A DNA stretch of 64,000 nt, taken from assembly GCA_029821735.1 (NCBI GenBank), contig JALGSU010000002.1:310001-374000 (forward strand), given 5' to 3'. The stretch is from Candidatus Zipacnadia bacterium. GTDB taxonomy: Bacteria; Armatimonadota; Zipacnadia; Zipacnadales; UBA5352. The notes under the pieces were generated by a model. The model searched no databases, was not told the DNA's origin, and worked only from the letters and a program-made list of their open reading frames with translations. The position numbers and the translations under genes are program-made. This document shows positions 9,240 through 16,814 of the stretch, one piece after another (the stretch's first letter is position 1; each line of letters starts with the position of its first letter).

Positions 9240-10636
9240 TGCTCCTCACGTCCTTTTCTCCGACTGTGCCACCGACTGACCCAGTCCTCAATGTTCTTCT
9301 GATGGGTGCGTTCGATGGCCAGCGCGCCGGCCGGCACGTCTTTGGTCACTACCGAGCCCGCGGCAACGTAGGCCCCGCGCTCAATGCTGACGGGGGCCAC
9401 CAGCACTGCGCTGCTGCCGATGAAGACCTCGTCCTCGATGACGGTGTGGTGCTTGCCCAATCCATCGTAGTTGCAGGTTATCGCGCCTGCACCGATGTTG
9501 CACCTCTCCCCCACATCGCTGTCGCCCAGGTAGGAGAAGTGCTGCATCTTGGAGCCATCCCCAATGCGGCTGCGATTCATCTCGGCAGAACTGCCCAGCT
9601 TGCAGCGATTGCCGACGCCGCTGTTGCCGCGGACAAGCGTAAAGGGCCCCAATTCACTCTCATCGCCGACTGAACTGATCTCGATGACGGTATGATCGCG
9701 CAGCAACACGCCGTCGCCGACTGTGGCATCGCGCAGCGTCACGTTTGAGCGAAGCTCGCATCTCTCGCCGACAGTCGTCGCACCAAGCAGGCACGAGCCC
9801 GGACCAATGACCGTGTCGCGACCGATGGTTACGTCAGCGTCGATCATGGTCGAAGGCGGGTCGAGCAGCGTCGCCCCAGCGAGCATCACGCGCTCACGCA
9901 CTCGATCTCGGGCGATGCGCTCGGCCAGTGCGAGTTGCACCCGCGTGTTGATGCCCATGACCTCGTCCGCATCCTCGCTGGGCATAGCTCGAACCGGCAG
10001 TCCATCATCCACCATCAGCCGGATAACATCAGTCAGATAATACTCAGCCTGGTCGTTGTCCGGCCGCAGGCGCCCAAGCGCGTCAAAGAGCGCTCGGGCA
10101 TCGAAGCAGTAGACGGAGCTGTTCACTTCGCCAATCGCAAGTGTCTCGTCGTCCGCGTCGCGATGCTCCACGATCGCGCGCACTGCCCCGTTCTCGTCGC
10201 GCACGAGCCGGCCATACCCCGTCGGATCATCGGGAAGCATCGTGAGAACGCTCGCAGATGCTCCTTCATCTCGGTGCATCGCGAGCAGCTTCGCGACGGT
10301 GGTCGGTGTGAGAAGCGGGATGTCGGCACAGGTGACCAGGACGTCCCCCTCAAAGTCAGCCAGCGCCTCACGGGCGGAGGCGACCGCGTGTCCCGTGCCC
10401 AGCTGGGGCTCCTGCACAGCAACAGTCACGCCCCCCGGCAGATGCGCAGCCACGGCCTCGCGATCCGCACCGAGAACCATGATCAGCCTGTCCGGCTCCA
10501 GTTCACGCGCCAGAGCGAGGACGTGATCAATCATCGGCTTCCCGCAAACACAGTGCAGGGGCTTGGGGACGTCTGACGCCATGCGAGTGCCTTTGCCTGC
10601 GGCCAGAACCACGCATGCGAAGGGGCGCACTATCAC
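9236..10636 (-). CDS. glmU: bifunctional UDP-N-acetylglucosamine pyrophosphorylase / glucosamine-1-phosphate acetyltransferase
   Basis: GlmU makes UDP-GlcNAc for peptidoglycan. The N-terminal uridyltransferase domain has LAAGKGTRM (residues about 11-19), a Lys-Pro-Leu loop, QLGTGHAV and CADIPLL. The C-terminal half is a left-handed beta helix with hexapeptide repeats ending in SYLGDSDVGERCNIGAGAI, CNYDG and VAPVSI, which carry most acetyltransferase residues including the His of QHFSYLGD. The Lys of the usual FVEIK/FVEMK motif is replaced: the sequence here is SSAEMNRSR, aligning Asn with E. coli Lys351. I chose GTG at 10636 because GGAG lies 5 bases upstream; ATG at 10666 is in frame too. 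The stop overlaps the start of the next gene. Confidence 0.92.
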   Translation of the reverse strand: MIVRPFACVVLAAGKGTRMASDVPKPLHCVCGKPMIDHVLALARELEPDRLIMVLGADREAVAAHLPGGVTVAVQEPQLGTGHAVASAREALADFEGDVLVTCADIPLLTPTTVAKLLAMHRDEGASASVLTMLPDDPTGYGRLVRDENGAVRAIVEHRDADDETLAIGEVNSSVYCFDARALFDALGRLRPDNDQAEYYLTDVIRLMVDDGLPVRAMPSEDADEVMGINTRVQLALAERIARDRVRERVMLAGATLLDPPSTMIDADVTIGRDTVIGPGSCLLGATTVGERCELRSNVTLRDATVGDGVLLRDHTVIEISSVGDESELGPFTLVRGNSGVGNRCKLGSSAEMNRSRIGDGSKMQHFSYLGDSDVGERCNIGAGAITCNYDGLGKHHTVIEDEVFIGSSAVLVAPVSIERGAYVAAGSVVTKDVPAGALAIERTHQKNIEDWVSRWHSRRKGREEQ

Positions 10637-10730
10637 ATCATCTCCGTCTGGACTGCCCACCATCATCCGGGGGCCCTATTCCGTATGCGCACAATTTCTA
10701 CTCGGGCTAACGTCGCACCTCCAACCGAAA

Positions 10731-10761
10731 GCGGCGCCAAGGCCGATGGCCAAGGCGCCGC
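10731..10761 (-). terminator. hairpin after the redoxin gene
   Basis: GCGGCGCC at 10731-10738 pairs with GGCGCCGC at 10754-10761, and an inner GGCC/GGCC pair surrounds a 3-base loop with an A-A internal mismatch. It lies 34 bases after the redoxin stop. On the minus strand it is followed by TTTCGG, so it looks like a weak intrinsic terminator or an mRNA-stabilising stem before glmU. Confidence 0.5.
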
Positions 10762-10794
10762 ATGGGAACTTTGCCGAATACCGGTGCAAGACCG

Positions 10795-11430
10795 TCAGTC
10801 TTTCTCCTTGAAGCACTTGCAGACTGGCTCTTCGGTCTCGCCAGGCGCGGTTGCTTCCGCCGCCGCGACCTGTGCCTCATCAGTTCCGCCGCTCAGCACC
10901 TCAGAGATCATGCCCTCGATCCTGGCGTCGTCACCATCCATGTAGCCCTCATGGTACCGAGCTATCTTCCCCTGAGTGTCGATCACGAAGATCGCTGGTA
11001 AGGCGCGGACGCCGTACCGCCCCGCAACAGCCTGGTCCGGATCAGCTGCCACCGGATGGGCGGTGTTGTGATCACTAATGAATGAGCGAGTCGCCTCGGG
11101 CCCGCCCTGCCCCTCATCGAGGCTTATAGAGAGCACTCTGAGCCCATCGGCACTGAACTTTGTGGCGATTCGCTCCATCACGTCAAGATGACGTGCGGCG
11201 TCTCGGTACCATGTGATGAAGTAGTTGAGAACAACCACGTGGTCTCGCCAGGACTCAAGCGCGATCTCGTTGCCTTCGAAAGTGGTGACTGTGAACAGGG
11301 GAGCTGCGGTCCCAATAGGAAGGGGTTCCTCCGGCAGTGGCTGCGGCACTTCATCTGAGATGGCAGCACCGGCGAGGAAAGGAGTCAGCACCGTCAGCGT
11401 CAACGCACGGAATACGGTACCTGTGCCCAT
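10795..11430 (-). CDS. exported thioredoxin-fold (TlpA/AhpC-like) protein without the CxxC active site
   Basis: The protein of 211 residues has a signal peptide or anchor (residues 1-25), then a TlpA/AhpC-TSA thioredoxin fold: IGTAAPLFTVTTFEGNEIAL, VVVLNYFITWYRDAARHLDVM, and the cis-Pro region RALPAIFVIDTQGKI. The position of the catalytic WCxxC reads WYRDA, so both redox Cys are missing. The only Cys in the mature part are a C-terminal pair, PVCKCFKEKD. It is therefore unlikely to be a classical disulfide reductase; a binding or sensing role is possible. It follows the sigma/anti-sigma pair on the same strand with a 48-base gap. The third codon ATG (11430) is the better start, 8 bases after GGGGG. 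Confidence 0.75.
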   Translation of the reverse strand: MGTGTVFRALTLTVLTPFLAGAAISDEVPQPLPEEPLPIGTAAPLFTVTTFEGNEIALESWRDHVVVLNYFITWYRDAARHLDVMERIATKFSADGLRVLSISLDEGQGGPEATRSFISDHNTAHPVAADPDQAVAGRYGVRALPAIFVIDTQGKIARYHEGYMDGDDARIEGMISEVLSGGTDEAQVAAAEATAPGETEEPVCKCFKEKD

Positions 11431-11478
11431 AATCATCGCCCCCTTGGCTGAGGTGCTCCTGCGCGAGAAGCTTCGCGG

Positions 11479-12246
11479 TTAGAGGCTCGGCGACCTGCTC
11501 GGATTTGTCTGCAGCTGGCGCGCCAGTTCAGCGACGTCCTCAATCGAGGCACGCGCCATGACCACATAACGCCGACCGTTCTGCTCCCAGGTCGACAGCG
11601 CGACGCCCTCAATAGCGCCCACTCGCGTGCCCCCAGTCGCGCCACGCACCCGATCGCCGCCGCTGATCGGGTCCCATGTGCTCGGTCCCTCGAAAACCGA
11701 AAGCGGACAGGAGCCGACTTCGTAGATCGTGTGGGTGATGATCTGGCCTGAGACCTGCAGCAATGCCCGGCGCATCACGCGCCACGAGGACATGCTCGTG
11801 CCAGCGCCGACCGTGCAGTATCCCGTCGGCGCGACATAGGCGGGTGACATGTGGTTGTGCGCGGCCACCAGAAGATCCACGTTGCCGGCGACCGGATTGA
11901 CCCGCGAACTGACCATGAGCGCCGCGGTGATGACCACGAGCCCCATTGCAGCCATCGCGACAGCTCGTGCCGTGCCCGACTGCAGCCACGCCGTCCGCCC
12001 ACGGCTGTGCCGGCCCTCGATCCCATCCAATCGCCAACGAGCCCGCTGCATGAAGTTGGCCGGCACTTCGGCCTCCGCTTCACTGCGCTCAAGCAGCCGC
12101 TTGGTAGCTACCAGTCTGCCCACCCGTCCGCTGCACTCAGGACAGATCAGGACGTGTGCGGCGACCCGACGGCGGTCGTCACCTGACAGCTCGCTGTCGA
12201 CCAGTCTCGACAGCAGTTCCTCGTTGTCCCTGCACTGATGCTCCAT
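11479..12246 (-). CDS. zinc-type anti-sigma factor with one membrane span
   Basis: The 255-residue protein starts with an anti-sigma zinc-binding (ZAS-like) domain: HQCRDNEELLSRLVDSEL, then HVLICPECSGRVGRL (residues about 31-45) with the HxxxCxxC signature. A single membrane span lies at residues about 91-110 (VAMAAMGLVVITAALMV). The extracytoplasmic part (about 115-255) has two isolated Cys and no known enzyme motif. It begins 3 bases after the stop of the ECF sigma gene, so the pair is co-translated; family knowledge says the zinc domain sequesters the sigma factor at the membrane. Release could involve proteolysis, and a site-2 protease is encoded 3 kb away. Confidence 0.88.
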   Translation of the reverse strand: MEHQCRDNEELLSRLVDSELSGDDRRRVAAHVLICPECSGRVGRLVATKRLLERSEAEAEVPANFMQRARWRLDGIEGRHSRGRTAWLQSGTARAVAMAAMGLVVITAALMVSSRVNPVAGNVDLLVAAHNHMSPAYVAPTGYCTVGAGTSMSSWRVMRRALLQVSGQIITHTIYEVGSCPLSVFEGPSTWDPISGGDRVRGATGGTRVGAIEGVALSTWEQNGRRYVVMARASIEDVAELARQLQTNPSRSPSL

Positions 12247-12249
12247 TGG

Positions 12250-12828
12250 TCAGATCAGTCCTCGCGCCTTGGCGTATTCAGCCAGCATGCTCTGTAGCTG
12301 AGACCGGCCTCTGGCTATGCGTGAACGGACCGTGCCTATCGGTATGTCCAGCGCTTCGGCTATCTCGTTGTAGGCGAGCCCATGGATATCGCAAAGCACC
12401 ACGGCCTCGCGGAAAGCTTCCGGCAGTTCGGCCAGCGCCTCCTCGATCTCCAGATCCAGCGCTCGAGCCAGGAGATCTTCATCCGGAGCCGGCTCATGAC
12501 CGTCGTCGGCAAGCTTGTTCAGGTCCTCGCGCGCCAGGGAGTCCCAAGCCGTGAAATCCGGCTGCCGACGTCTCCGGCGGAACTCGTTGATATATGTGTT
12601 CGTGACGATCCGCAGTAACCATGCGCGGAAGTTAGTGCCCGCCTCGAACTGGTCGAAAGCCAGGTAAGCTTTGACCAAAGCCTCTTGCGCTACGTCTTCA
12701 GCGTCCGCGTGATTGCCCGCCATCCGCAGCGCTGCGTTGAACAGGTCGTGCTGACACTGCTCCACCAGGCGCTCAAACTCGCGCCGGTGCGTTCTCTGAT
12801 CCTTGTTTGAGCCGGACTCGAGGGTCAT
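12250..12828 (-). CDS. ECF-type RNA polymerase sigma factor
   Basis: A sigma-70 family group 4 (ECF) factor of 192 residues. Region 2 spans residues about 20-88 (LVEQCQHDLFNAALRMAG, AEDVAQEALVKAYLAFDQF, NFRAWLLRIVTNTYINEFRRRRR), and region 4 spans about 130-183 (ALAELPEAFREAVVLCDIHG, YNEIAEALDIPIGTVRSRIARGR). It recruits core polymerase to stress-type promoters and is held by the anti-sigma factor encoded right after it. ATG at 12828 has AGGTG 5 bases upstream; GTG at 12834 is also possible. A GGGAAC-N18-CGTT element 51 bases upstream may be an autoregulatory promoter. Confidence 0.95.
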   Translation of the reverse strand: MTLESGSNKDQRTHRREFERLVEQCQHDLFNAALRMAGNHADAEDVAQEALVKAYLAFDQFEAGTNFRAWLLRIVTNTYINEFRRRRRQPDFTAWDSLAREDLNKLADDGHEPAPDEDLLARALDLEIEEALAELPEAFREAVVLCDIHGLAYNEIAEALDIPIGTVRSRIARGRSQLQSMLAEYAKARGLI

Positions 12829-12878
12829 AACCACACCTGAGGCACTTCGGCCTCATATTCTCCGGCTCCGTATGCAGT

Positions 12879-12906
12879 AACGCTGTGACACCACTGGTCA
12901 GTTCCC
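12879..12906 (-). promoter_or_regulatory. candidate ECF-type promoter upstream of the sigma gene
   Basis: On the minus strand GGGAAC (12906-12901) is followed after 18 bases by CGTT (12882-12879). This matches the GGAAC...GTT layout of several ECF sigma promoters and lies 51 bases before the sigma ATG, as expected for autoregulation. A weaker housekeeping-like pair (TTGACG, then TAAAGA 18 bases on) lies further upstream at about 12923-12952. Confidence 0.35.
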
Positions 12907-12945
12907 TGCCCGGGTGGCATCTTTAGAGTCGGCCTGTCTGCTTCG

Positions 12946-13668
12946 TCAATCAGGAGGTCTGTCGCCATTCCGGCCAACCGAAAGAACCTTCGCTGCGGAG
13001 CGAACGTGATCCCGCAGATGCCGGAACGCAATCTCGGCTCCACCGCGCGTGTTCAGCACACGCTCCTGAGCCGGAGTAAGCAGCGATGGCGCGTGCTGGG
13101 CCTTGAGTTTGTAGATGGCTCGTCTGTCGTTGTCCATGATGTTGGGTAACACGAGAGCGGCGATGGGGTTTGCGCCAGAGAGGATGGCGGAAGCGAAGTC
13201 AACCAGGGCCGGCTCGCCTTCGGGAGTGACCAGTATGTTATCGAGTTTCTCCAAGTCGCCGTGGGCGATGCCTCGTGCGTGAAGGCGCGCGATAAGAACT
13301 GTCAGCCGATCGAAGAAATGCTCGTCAAACACACTGGGATCGGCGGCCGAGGCACTCGTCCCCGTGACACACGTCATCGCTACCATACACGCATCTGGCA
13401 TCGCCAGAACCCGCGGCACGTTAGGGATGTCCTCGGCACGTCGGAGAGCCGTTGCCTCGCGCCGCGCCAGATACATGCCCGTGAGTTTCTTAAACCACGT
13501 ACCCCCGCCGCCATAGTCCTTCGTGACCGCGCGCTGGCCTTCGAAGCTTATCAGCCGCACCTCCGGCCGCATCTGCCAAGCCTCACGCAGCACGCGAAGG
13601 GTCAGTTCATCCACGTGGGATCGCGTCAGTTGAGACCATACTTTCTCACTCAAGAGAGGACTCCTCAT
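12946..13668 (-). CDS. small protein-kinase-like (RIO/Kdo-kinase-like) protein
   Basis: The 240-residue protein looks like a compact kinase fold. Visible elements are RLISFEGQRAVTKDY (candidate ATP-contacting Lys about residue 50), ARREATALRR with a candidate helix-C Glu, and IAHGDLEKLDNILV (about 137-150), the HGDLxxxN catalytic loop of lipopolysaccharide, RIO and aminoglycoside-type kinases. The metal motif reads LVDFASA, with Asp kept but DFG replaced by DFA. No membrane span is seen. The ATG at 13668 overlaps the polyferredoxin gene by 23 bases; a TTG at 13653 with AGGAG 7 bases upstream is a real alternative start. Substrate unknown; lipid, sugar or protein are all possible. Confidence 0.7.
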   Translation of the reverse strand: MRSPLLSEKVWSQLTRSHVDELTLRVLREAWQMRPEVRLISFEGQRAVTKDYGGGGTWFKKLTGMYLARREATALRRAEDIPNVPRVLAMPDACMVAMTCVTGTSASAADPSVFDEHFFDRLTVLIARLHARGIAHGDLEKLDNILVTPEGEPALVDFASAILSGANPIAALVLPNIMDNDRRAIYKLKAQHAPSLLTPAQERVLNTRGGAEIAFRHLRDHVRSAAKVLSVGRNGDRPPD

Positions 13669-14518
13669 CGTGCGGGCCCCGGGCTTTGCCGGTACAGACT
13701 GAGCACCCGCTACCTACCGAGACTCGCATTGCGTCGAAGGGACAACGGACACACTCCATGCAACGGATGCAGGCATGTGTGCCGGCTTCGGTCCTCGGGT
13801 CAATTCCCTGCGGACAGTGCTTCACACACCACATGCAGTCAGTGCAGGCCTCCGCATCATGCTCCACCTGGACGAAGCTGACCCGATTTAAGAGGGAGAA
13901 GATCGCCCCCAGAGGGCAGGCCACGTGACAAAAAGCGCGTTTGTAGACTACGGCACCAGCTATCGTCAGCATCAATATGGCGATCTTGATGTACCACCAG
14001 GTACCCATCAACGGACGCAGGTCCGCATTCAGCAGCGGCTGGGGGATCCCCCCCTCGAGTGCGCCCTGCGGGCACAGCTTGCAGAAGAGCGGGACGCCCA
14101 TCACGTACGGCGCGACTATCGCAAGTCCCACAAGCGCAACGAACTTGCCCAAGCTCGCGAGTCGCGGCACGCTGAGCTGGCGCGGGTTCAGTCGGCCGAG
14201 GAGATCCTGGAAAAGGCCAAAGGGACATAGCCAGCCGCACATCGCCCGCCCAACGACCGCGCTTGCGGCAAGCATCCCGCCCAATATGTAAAGAGGGAGG
14301 ATGAACAGGGCACGCATGTCGACAATGGCGTTCTGAAGCGCGCCGAGAGGACAGGCGAAGGCCGCGATCGGGCACGCCCAGCAGTTAAGGACAGGAAAGC
14401 AGATGCCTCTTGCCTGGAACAGGAAAGAGGCGTTGACAACCAGCAGTGACACGACCTGAAACCAGCGGCGTGATCGAGTGTACCAGGGGAGGGACTTGAC
14501 TTCGCGATGGGAGGCCAT
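13646..14518 (-). CDS. NapH/CcoG-type membrane polyferredoxin
   Basis: A 290-residue membrane iron-sulfur protein. Membrane spans lie near residues 18-36, 70-92, 118-138 and 168-186. Cys-rich turns typical of NapH/NosR/CcoG proteins are present (CWACPIAAFACPLGAL, CGWLCPFGLFQDL, CKLCPQGAL, CHVACPLGAIFSLL), followed by two 4Fe-4S motifs, CTDCMWCVKHCP and CIRCMECVRCP; the second lacks one residue of the usual CxxCxxCxxxCP spacing. The C-terminal tail adds CSVC. It should move electrons across or along the membrane, but no terminal reductase is encoded nearby. ATG at 14518 follows GGGGG by 5 bases and comes 1 base after the stop of the small CxxC peptide gene. Confidence 0.9.
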   Translation of the reverse strand: MASHREVKSLPWYTRSRRWFQVVSLLVVNASFLFQARGICFPVLNCWACPIAAFACPLGALQNAIVDMRALFILPLYILGGMLAASAVVGRAMCGWLCPFGLFQDLLGRLNPRQLSVPRLASLGKFVALVGLAIVAPYVMGVPLFCKLCPQGALEGGIPQPLLNADLRPLMGTWWYIKIAILMLTIAGAVVYKRAFCHVACPLGAIFSLLNRVSFVQVEHDAEACTDCMWCVKHCPQGIDPRTEAGTHACIRCMECVRCPFDAMRVSVGSGCSVCTGKARGPHDEESSLE

Positions 14519-14519
14519 C

Positions 14520-14666
14520 TCAGCCCCCACTCAGCCCGATGCAGTCCAGGCAGAGCCGACCTGCGTGGACCATCACATCATCCATCTGGCCCAAGTGCAC
14601 ACCGTAGGCGACGCAAGCAGCGCCGACGAGGAACAGAACCAGCCACAGCCAACGCAGTGGGATCAA
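14520..14666 (-). CDS. 48-residue CxxC membrane peptide, CD1871A-like
   Basis: A small open frame between the isomerase and the polyferredoxin encodes one membrane helix (RWLWLVLFLVGAACVAYGV, residues about 5-23) followed by a short tail: HLGQMDDVMVHAGRLCLDCIGL. The order (helix, YG, short acidic loop, then C-L-x-C-I-G) matches the CD1871A family of CxxC peptides found beside 4Fe-4S membrane proteins, as here. The stop lies 1 base before the polyferredoxin ATG and the frame opens 5 bases after the isomerase stop. The only near-cognate start is TTG at 14666, directly behind AGAGGGG, which is tight; CTG at 14657 (spacing 9) is the alternative. A role in assembling or reducing the polyferredoxin is inference. 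Confidence 0.7.
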   Translation of the reverse strand: MIPLRWLWLVLFLVGAACVAYGVHLGQMDDVMVHAGRLCLDCIGLSGG

Positions 14667-14671
14667 CCCCT

Positions 14672-15481
14672 CTACAGACTGCGGAGGTACTGGTAGTCGC
14701 GAGTGATGGCCTCGCGCTTGTCCGGGTTACCCGATGCACAGAACTCGACCGACGCAAAGCCCTCGTAGCCGCTGTCCCGCAGCAAGCCGAACAGAGGCGC
14801 ATAGTCCACCGAGCCTTCGCTCAGCGCCACACGCTCAACACGGTCAGAGCCTGGCTCGAGCGGGGCGTAGTTCTGCGCGTGCACGTGCATTACTGAAGGC
14901 AGTACCCGCTCCATACGTTCGAGCACTGTCTCATCTCGCTGTTTTGAGGACGGCTGGAAGTTGACACCGAAGTTATCCGCAGAGACCGCGTCAAGCAGCC
15001 TGCGCGCGGATGCCCCCGTGTCCGCCAGGCTGTTGCCGTGCATCTCGACTGCCAGCGACAGCCCCATCTTCGACGCTCGAGCCGCCGCTTCGCCGGCCTC
15101 ATCGATCGTGCGCTGCCAGATGCTCTCAGTGGCTTCAGCGGAACCGACATCACTGGCCCAGACACGCACGATGGGAGCCCCAAGGCCAGCGGCTATCTGC
15201 AGCGCATCCTTCAATACAACATGCTCGTCATTGCCAGTGGCGCCGAAACGCAGGTATGACCCGAAGACAGGCACGACAAGGTCGCGTTCCTGTACCATGC
15301 GTGCGGCAGCCAACACGCGGTTCTTGTCATACTCCTCAGAGATGTGAGGCTCCCGCCCCCATATCTCGATGCCTTGGAAGCCAGCTTCAGCAGCCAGGTC
15401 AAGGCTGTAATCGAGGAGACGCTCGCGGAACGCGATCGTGCACAACGAGATGTTAAACGACTGCCGCTTCGCTTCAGCCAC
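14672..15481 (-). CDS. sugar phosphate isomerase/epimerase (xylose isomerase-like TIM barrel)
   Basis: The 269-residue protein is a TIM barrel of the AP endonuclease-2/xylose isomerase-like superfamily. The pattern is NISLCTIAFRERLLDYSLDL, then GFQGIEIWGREPHI with the first acidic/His pair, VRVWASD, LAVEMHGNSLADT (metal-binding Glu and His), VNFQPS, VMHVHAQNY (His) and FASVEFCASG (last metal Glu). Such enzymes interconvert ketoses or inositol-type intermediates; the substrate is not evident. The GTG at 15481 has AGGA about 12 bases upstream. It follows a Gfo/Idh dehydrogenase on the same strand by 79 bases, a common pairing in sugar and inositol catabolism, and leads into the CxxC peptide gene 5 bases later. 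Confidence 0.85.
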   Translation of the reverse strand: MAEAKRQSFNISLCTIAFRERLLDYSLDLAAEAGFQGIEIWGREPHISEEYDKNRVLAAARMVQERDLVVPVFGSYLRFGATGNDEHVVLKDALQIAAGLGAPIVRVWASDVGSAEATESIWQRTIDEAGEAAARASKMGLSLAVEMHGNSLADTGASARRLLDAVSADNFGVNFQPSSKQRDETVLERMERVLPSVMHVHAQNYAPLEPGSDRVERVALSEGSVDYAPLFGLLRDSGYEGFASVEFCASGNPDKREAITRDYQYLRSL

Positions 15482-15560
15482 TGGTGCCTGGTCCTTCCGT
15501 CACGCCACTCTCAGCCAGCTCCTGGTCCGTGACCGTCTGCGTAGTGTGGATACGCTTGCT

Positions 15561-16589
15561 CTATGCCTCCACTTCGACGGGCATTCCCGTCTCAGCGGAC
15601 TCATGTATCGCGACCAATACTTCCGTATTGCGTAGGCCGTCTTCCCCCGTGACGACCGGCTCGACTCCGTCTATCACACAGTCGGCGAAATGCCTGATGC
15701 TGTTGATCGCAAAACCACTCGGTTGGCCCTGCACGGTCGTTCGCCCGATCACGTCGAGCGAGCCGCCGCCATCCGCATTGAACTGCTGGCACACACGATG
15801 TGCTGTGATATCAGCCTGCATCGTGCCCTCGGCGCCGATCAGTTCGACCTTGAAGTCGGCCACGGACGGGTACTGCTCAGACATGATCCAGCAGTTCTCG
15901 ATGTGCGCAACGCCGCCGCCGTGGAGTTCCAGCACCGTATGAAAGAAATCAGGGGTGTCTATACCTCGCTCCTTAAGAACTCTGGAACGAGCAACAGAAT
16001 ACACTCTCTTGACCTCATCATCGAAGAACCAACGTACGAGGTCGACGGAATGGCTTCCCAGGAACCACACAACTGTAGAGTGCCCGCCCCAGCTGAGCAT
16101 CTCGGTCGGGACGTATATAGTGTCATTCAGCCGAAGCGAGAGCATCTGTGGCTCGCCGATGTCCCCTGCCTCTATCGCCTGGCGCATGTTCCACATCGCA
16201 GGATTCCAGCGGTTGTGGAAGTCGACCATCAGCCTGACACCTGCGGCATTCGCGGCGTCAATCATTGCCCGGCACTCTTCGGCCGTCGTGGCCATGGGCT
16301 TCTCTATGAGAATGTGCTTGCCGGCCTCAGCGGCGGCAATCGCGATCTCGCGGTGCAGGAAGTCGGGGGTCACGATGGAGACTGCGTCTATGTCGTCGCG
16401 GGCCAGGAGTTCGGCGTAGTCAGTGGTGAAGCTCTCGGCGCTGTACTCCGCCGCACGGCTACGGACGAGTTCTTCGTCGAGGTCACATATGCAAGCCAGA
16501 CGCGCGCCGGGGTGGGTGGAGTATGCCATGAGGTGCGTCTCACCCCATACGCCTGTCCCGATGATCCCGAAACTGCAAGTCTCCCCCAT
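15561..16589 (-). CDS. Gfo/Idh/MocA-family NAD(P)-dependent sugar dehydrogenase
   Basis: The 342-residue protein has a full Rossmann start (FGIIGTGVWGETHLMAY), the VSIVTPDFLHREIAIAAAEAG strand-helix, and the IEKPMATT loop with the catalytic Lys (about residues 93-100). The C-terminal half carries the usual DFHNRWNPAMWNMRQ and the HSVDLVRWFF His-Asp region. It should oxidise or epimerise a cyclic polyol or sugar. The start is ATG at 16589, with GAGGTG 6 bases upstream; the frame to 16667 extends past the ribosome site. A near-consensus promoter sits about 80 bases upstream. The isomerase downstream probably acts in the same pathway. Confidence 0.9.
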   Translation of the reverse strand: MGETCSFGIIGTGVWGETHLMAYSTHPGARLACICDLDEELVRSRAAEYSAESFTTDYAELLARDDIDAVSIVTPDFLHREIAIAAAEAGKHILIEKPMATTAEECRAMIDAANAAGVRLMVDFHNRWNPAMWNMRQAIEAGDIGEPQMLSLRLNDTIYVPTEMLSWGGHSTVVWFLGSHSVDLVRWFFDDEVKRVYSVARSRVLKERGIDTPDFFHTVLELHGGGVAHIENCWIMSEQYPSVADFKVELIGAEGTMQADITAHRVCQQFNADGGGSLDVIGRTTVQGQPSGFAINSIRHFADCVIDGVEPVVTGEDGLRNTEVLVAIHESAETGMPVEVEA

Positions 16590-16666
16590 CGTGTGCACCT
16601 CGCTGAAGATCAGCTTAACGAAGTCTGGCGAAAATACCCGAAAGCAGTCCATCGGGCACGTGGGCA

Positions 16667-16696
16667 ATTATAAGCCATTCGCGGAAACGCTGTCAA
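16667..16696 (-). promoter_or_regulatory. near-consensus housekeeping promoter for the Gfo/Idh-isomerase unit
   Basis: On the minus strand TTGACA (16696-16691) and TATAAT (16672-16667) are separated by 18 bases. Both hexamers are perfect. The start of transcription would fall near 16660, leaving a leader of about 70 bases before the ATG at 16589. Confidence 0.85.
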
Positions 16697-16814
16697 CGAC
16701 CGACCCGCCAGCCAATGGTTTCACGCGCGAGGAAGGAATCGGTCCGGTGCAGGTAGCACCTTCCCAAATGCCAGGATGTCCTCGGCGGACCCAATGGTCA
16801 GACCGGAGGTCTCC

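Noticed and set aside
8130-9302. A 390-codon plus-strand frame covering the Gfo/Idh-like gene
   Set aside because: It is the antisense of two supported genes, rich in Arg and His with no domain; high GC makes such long false frames common.
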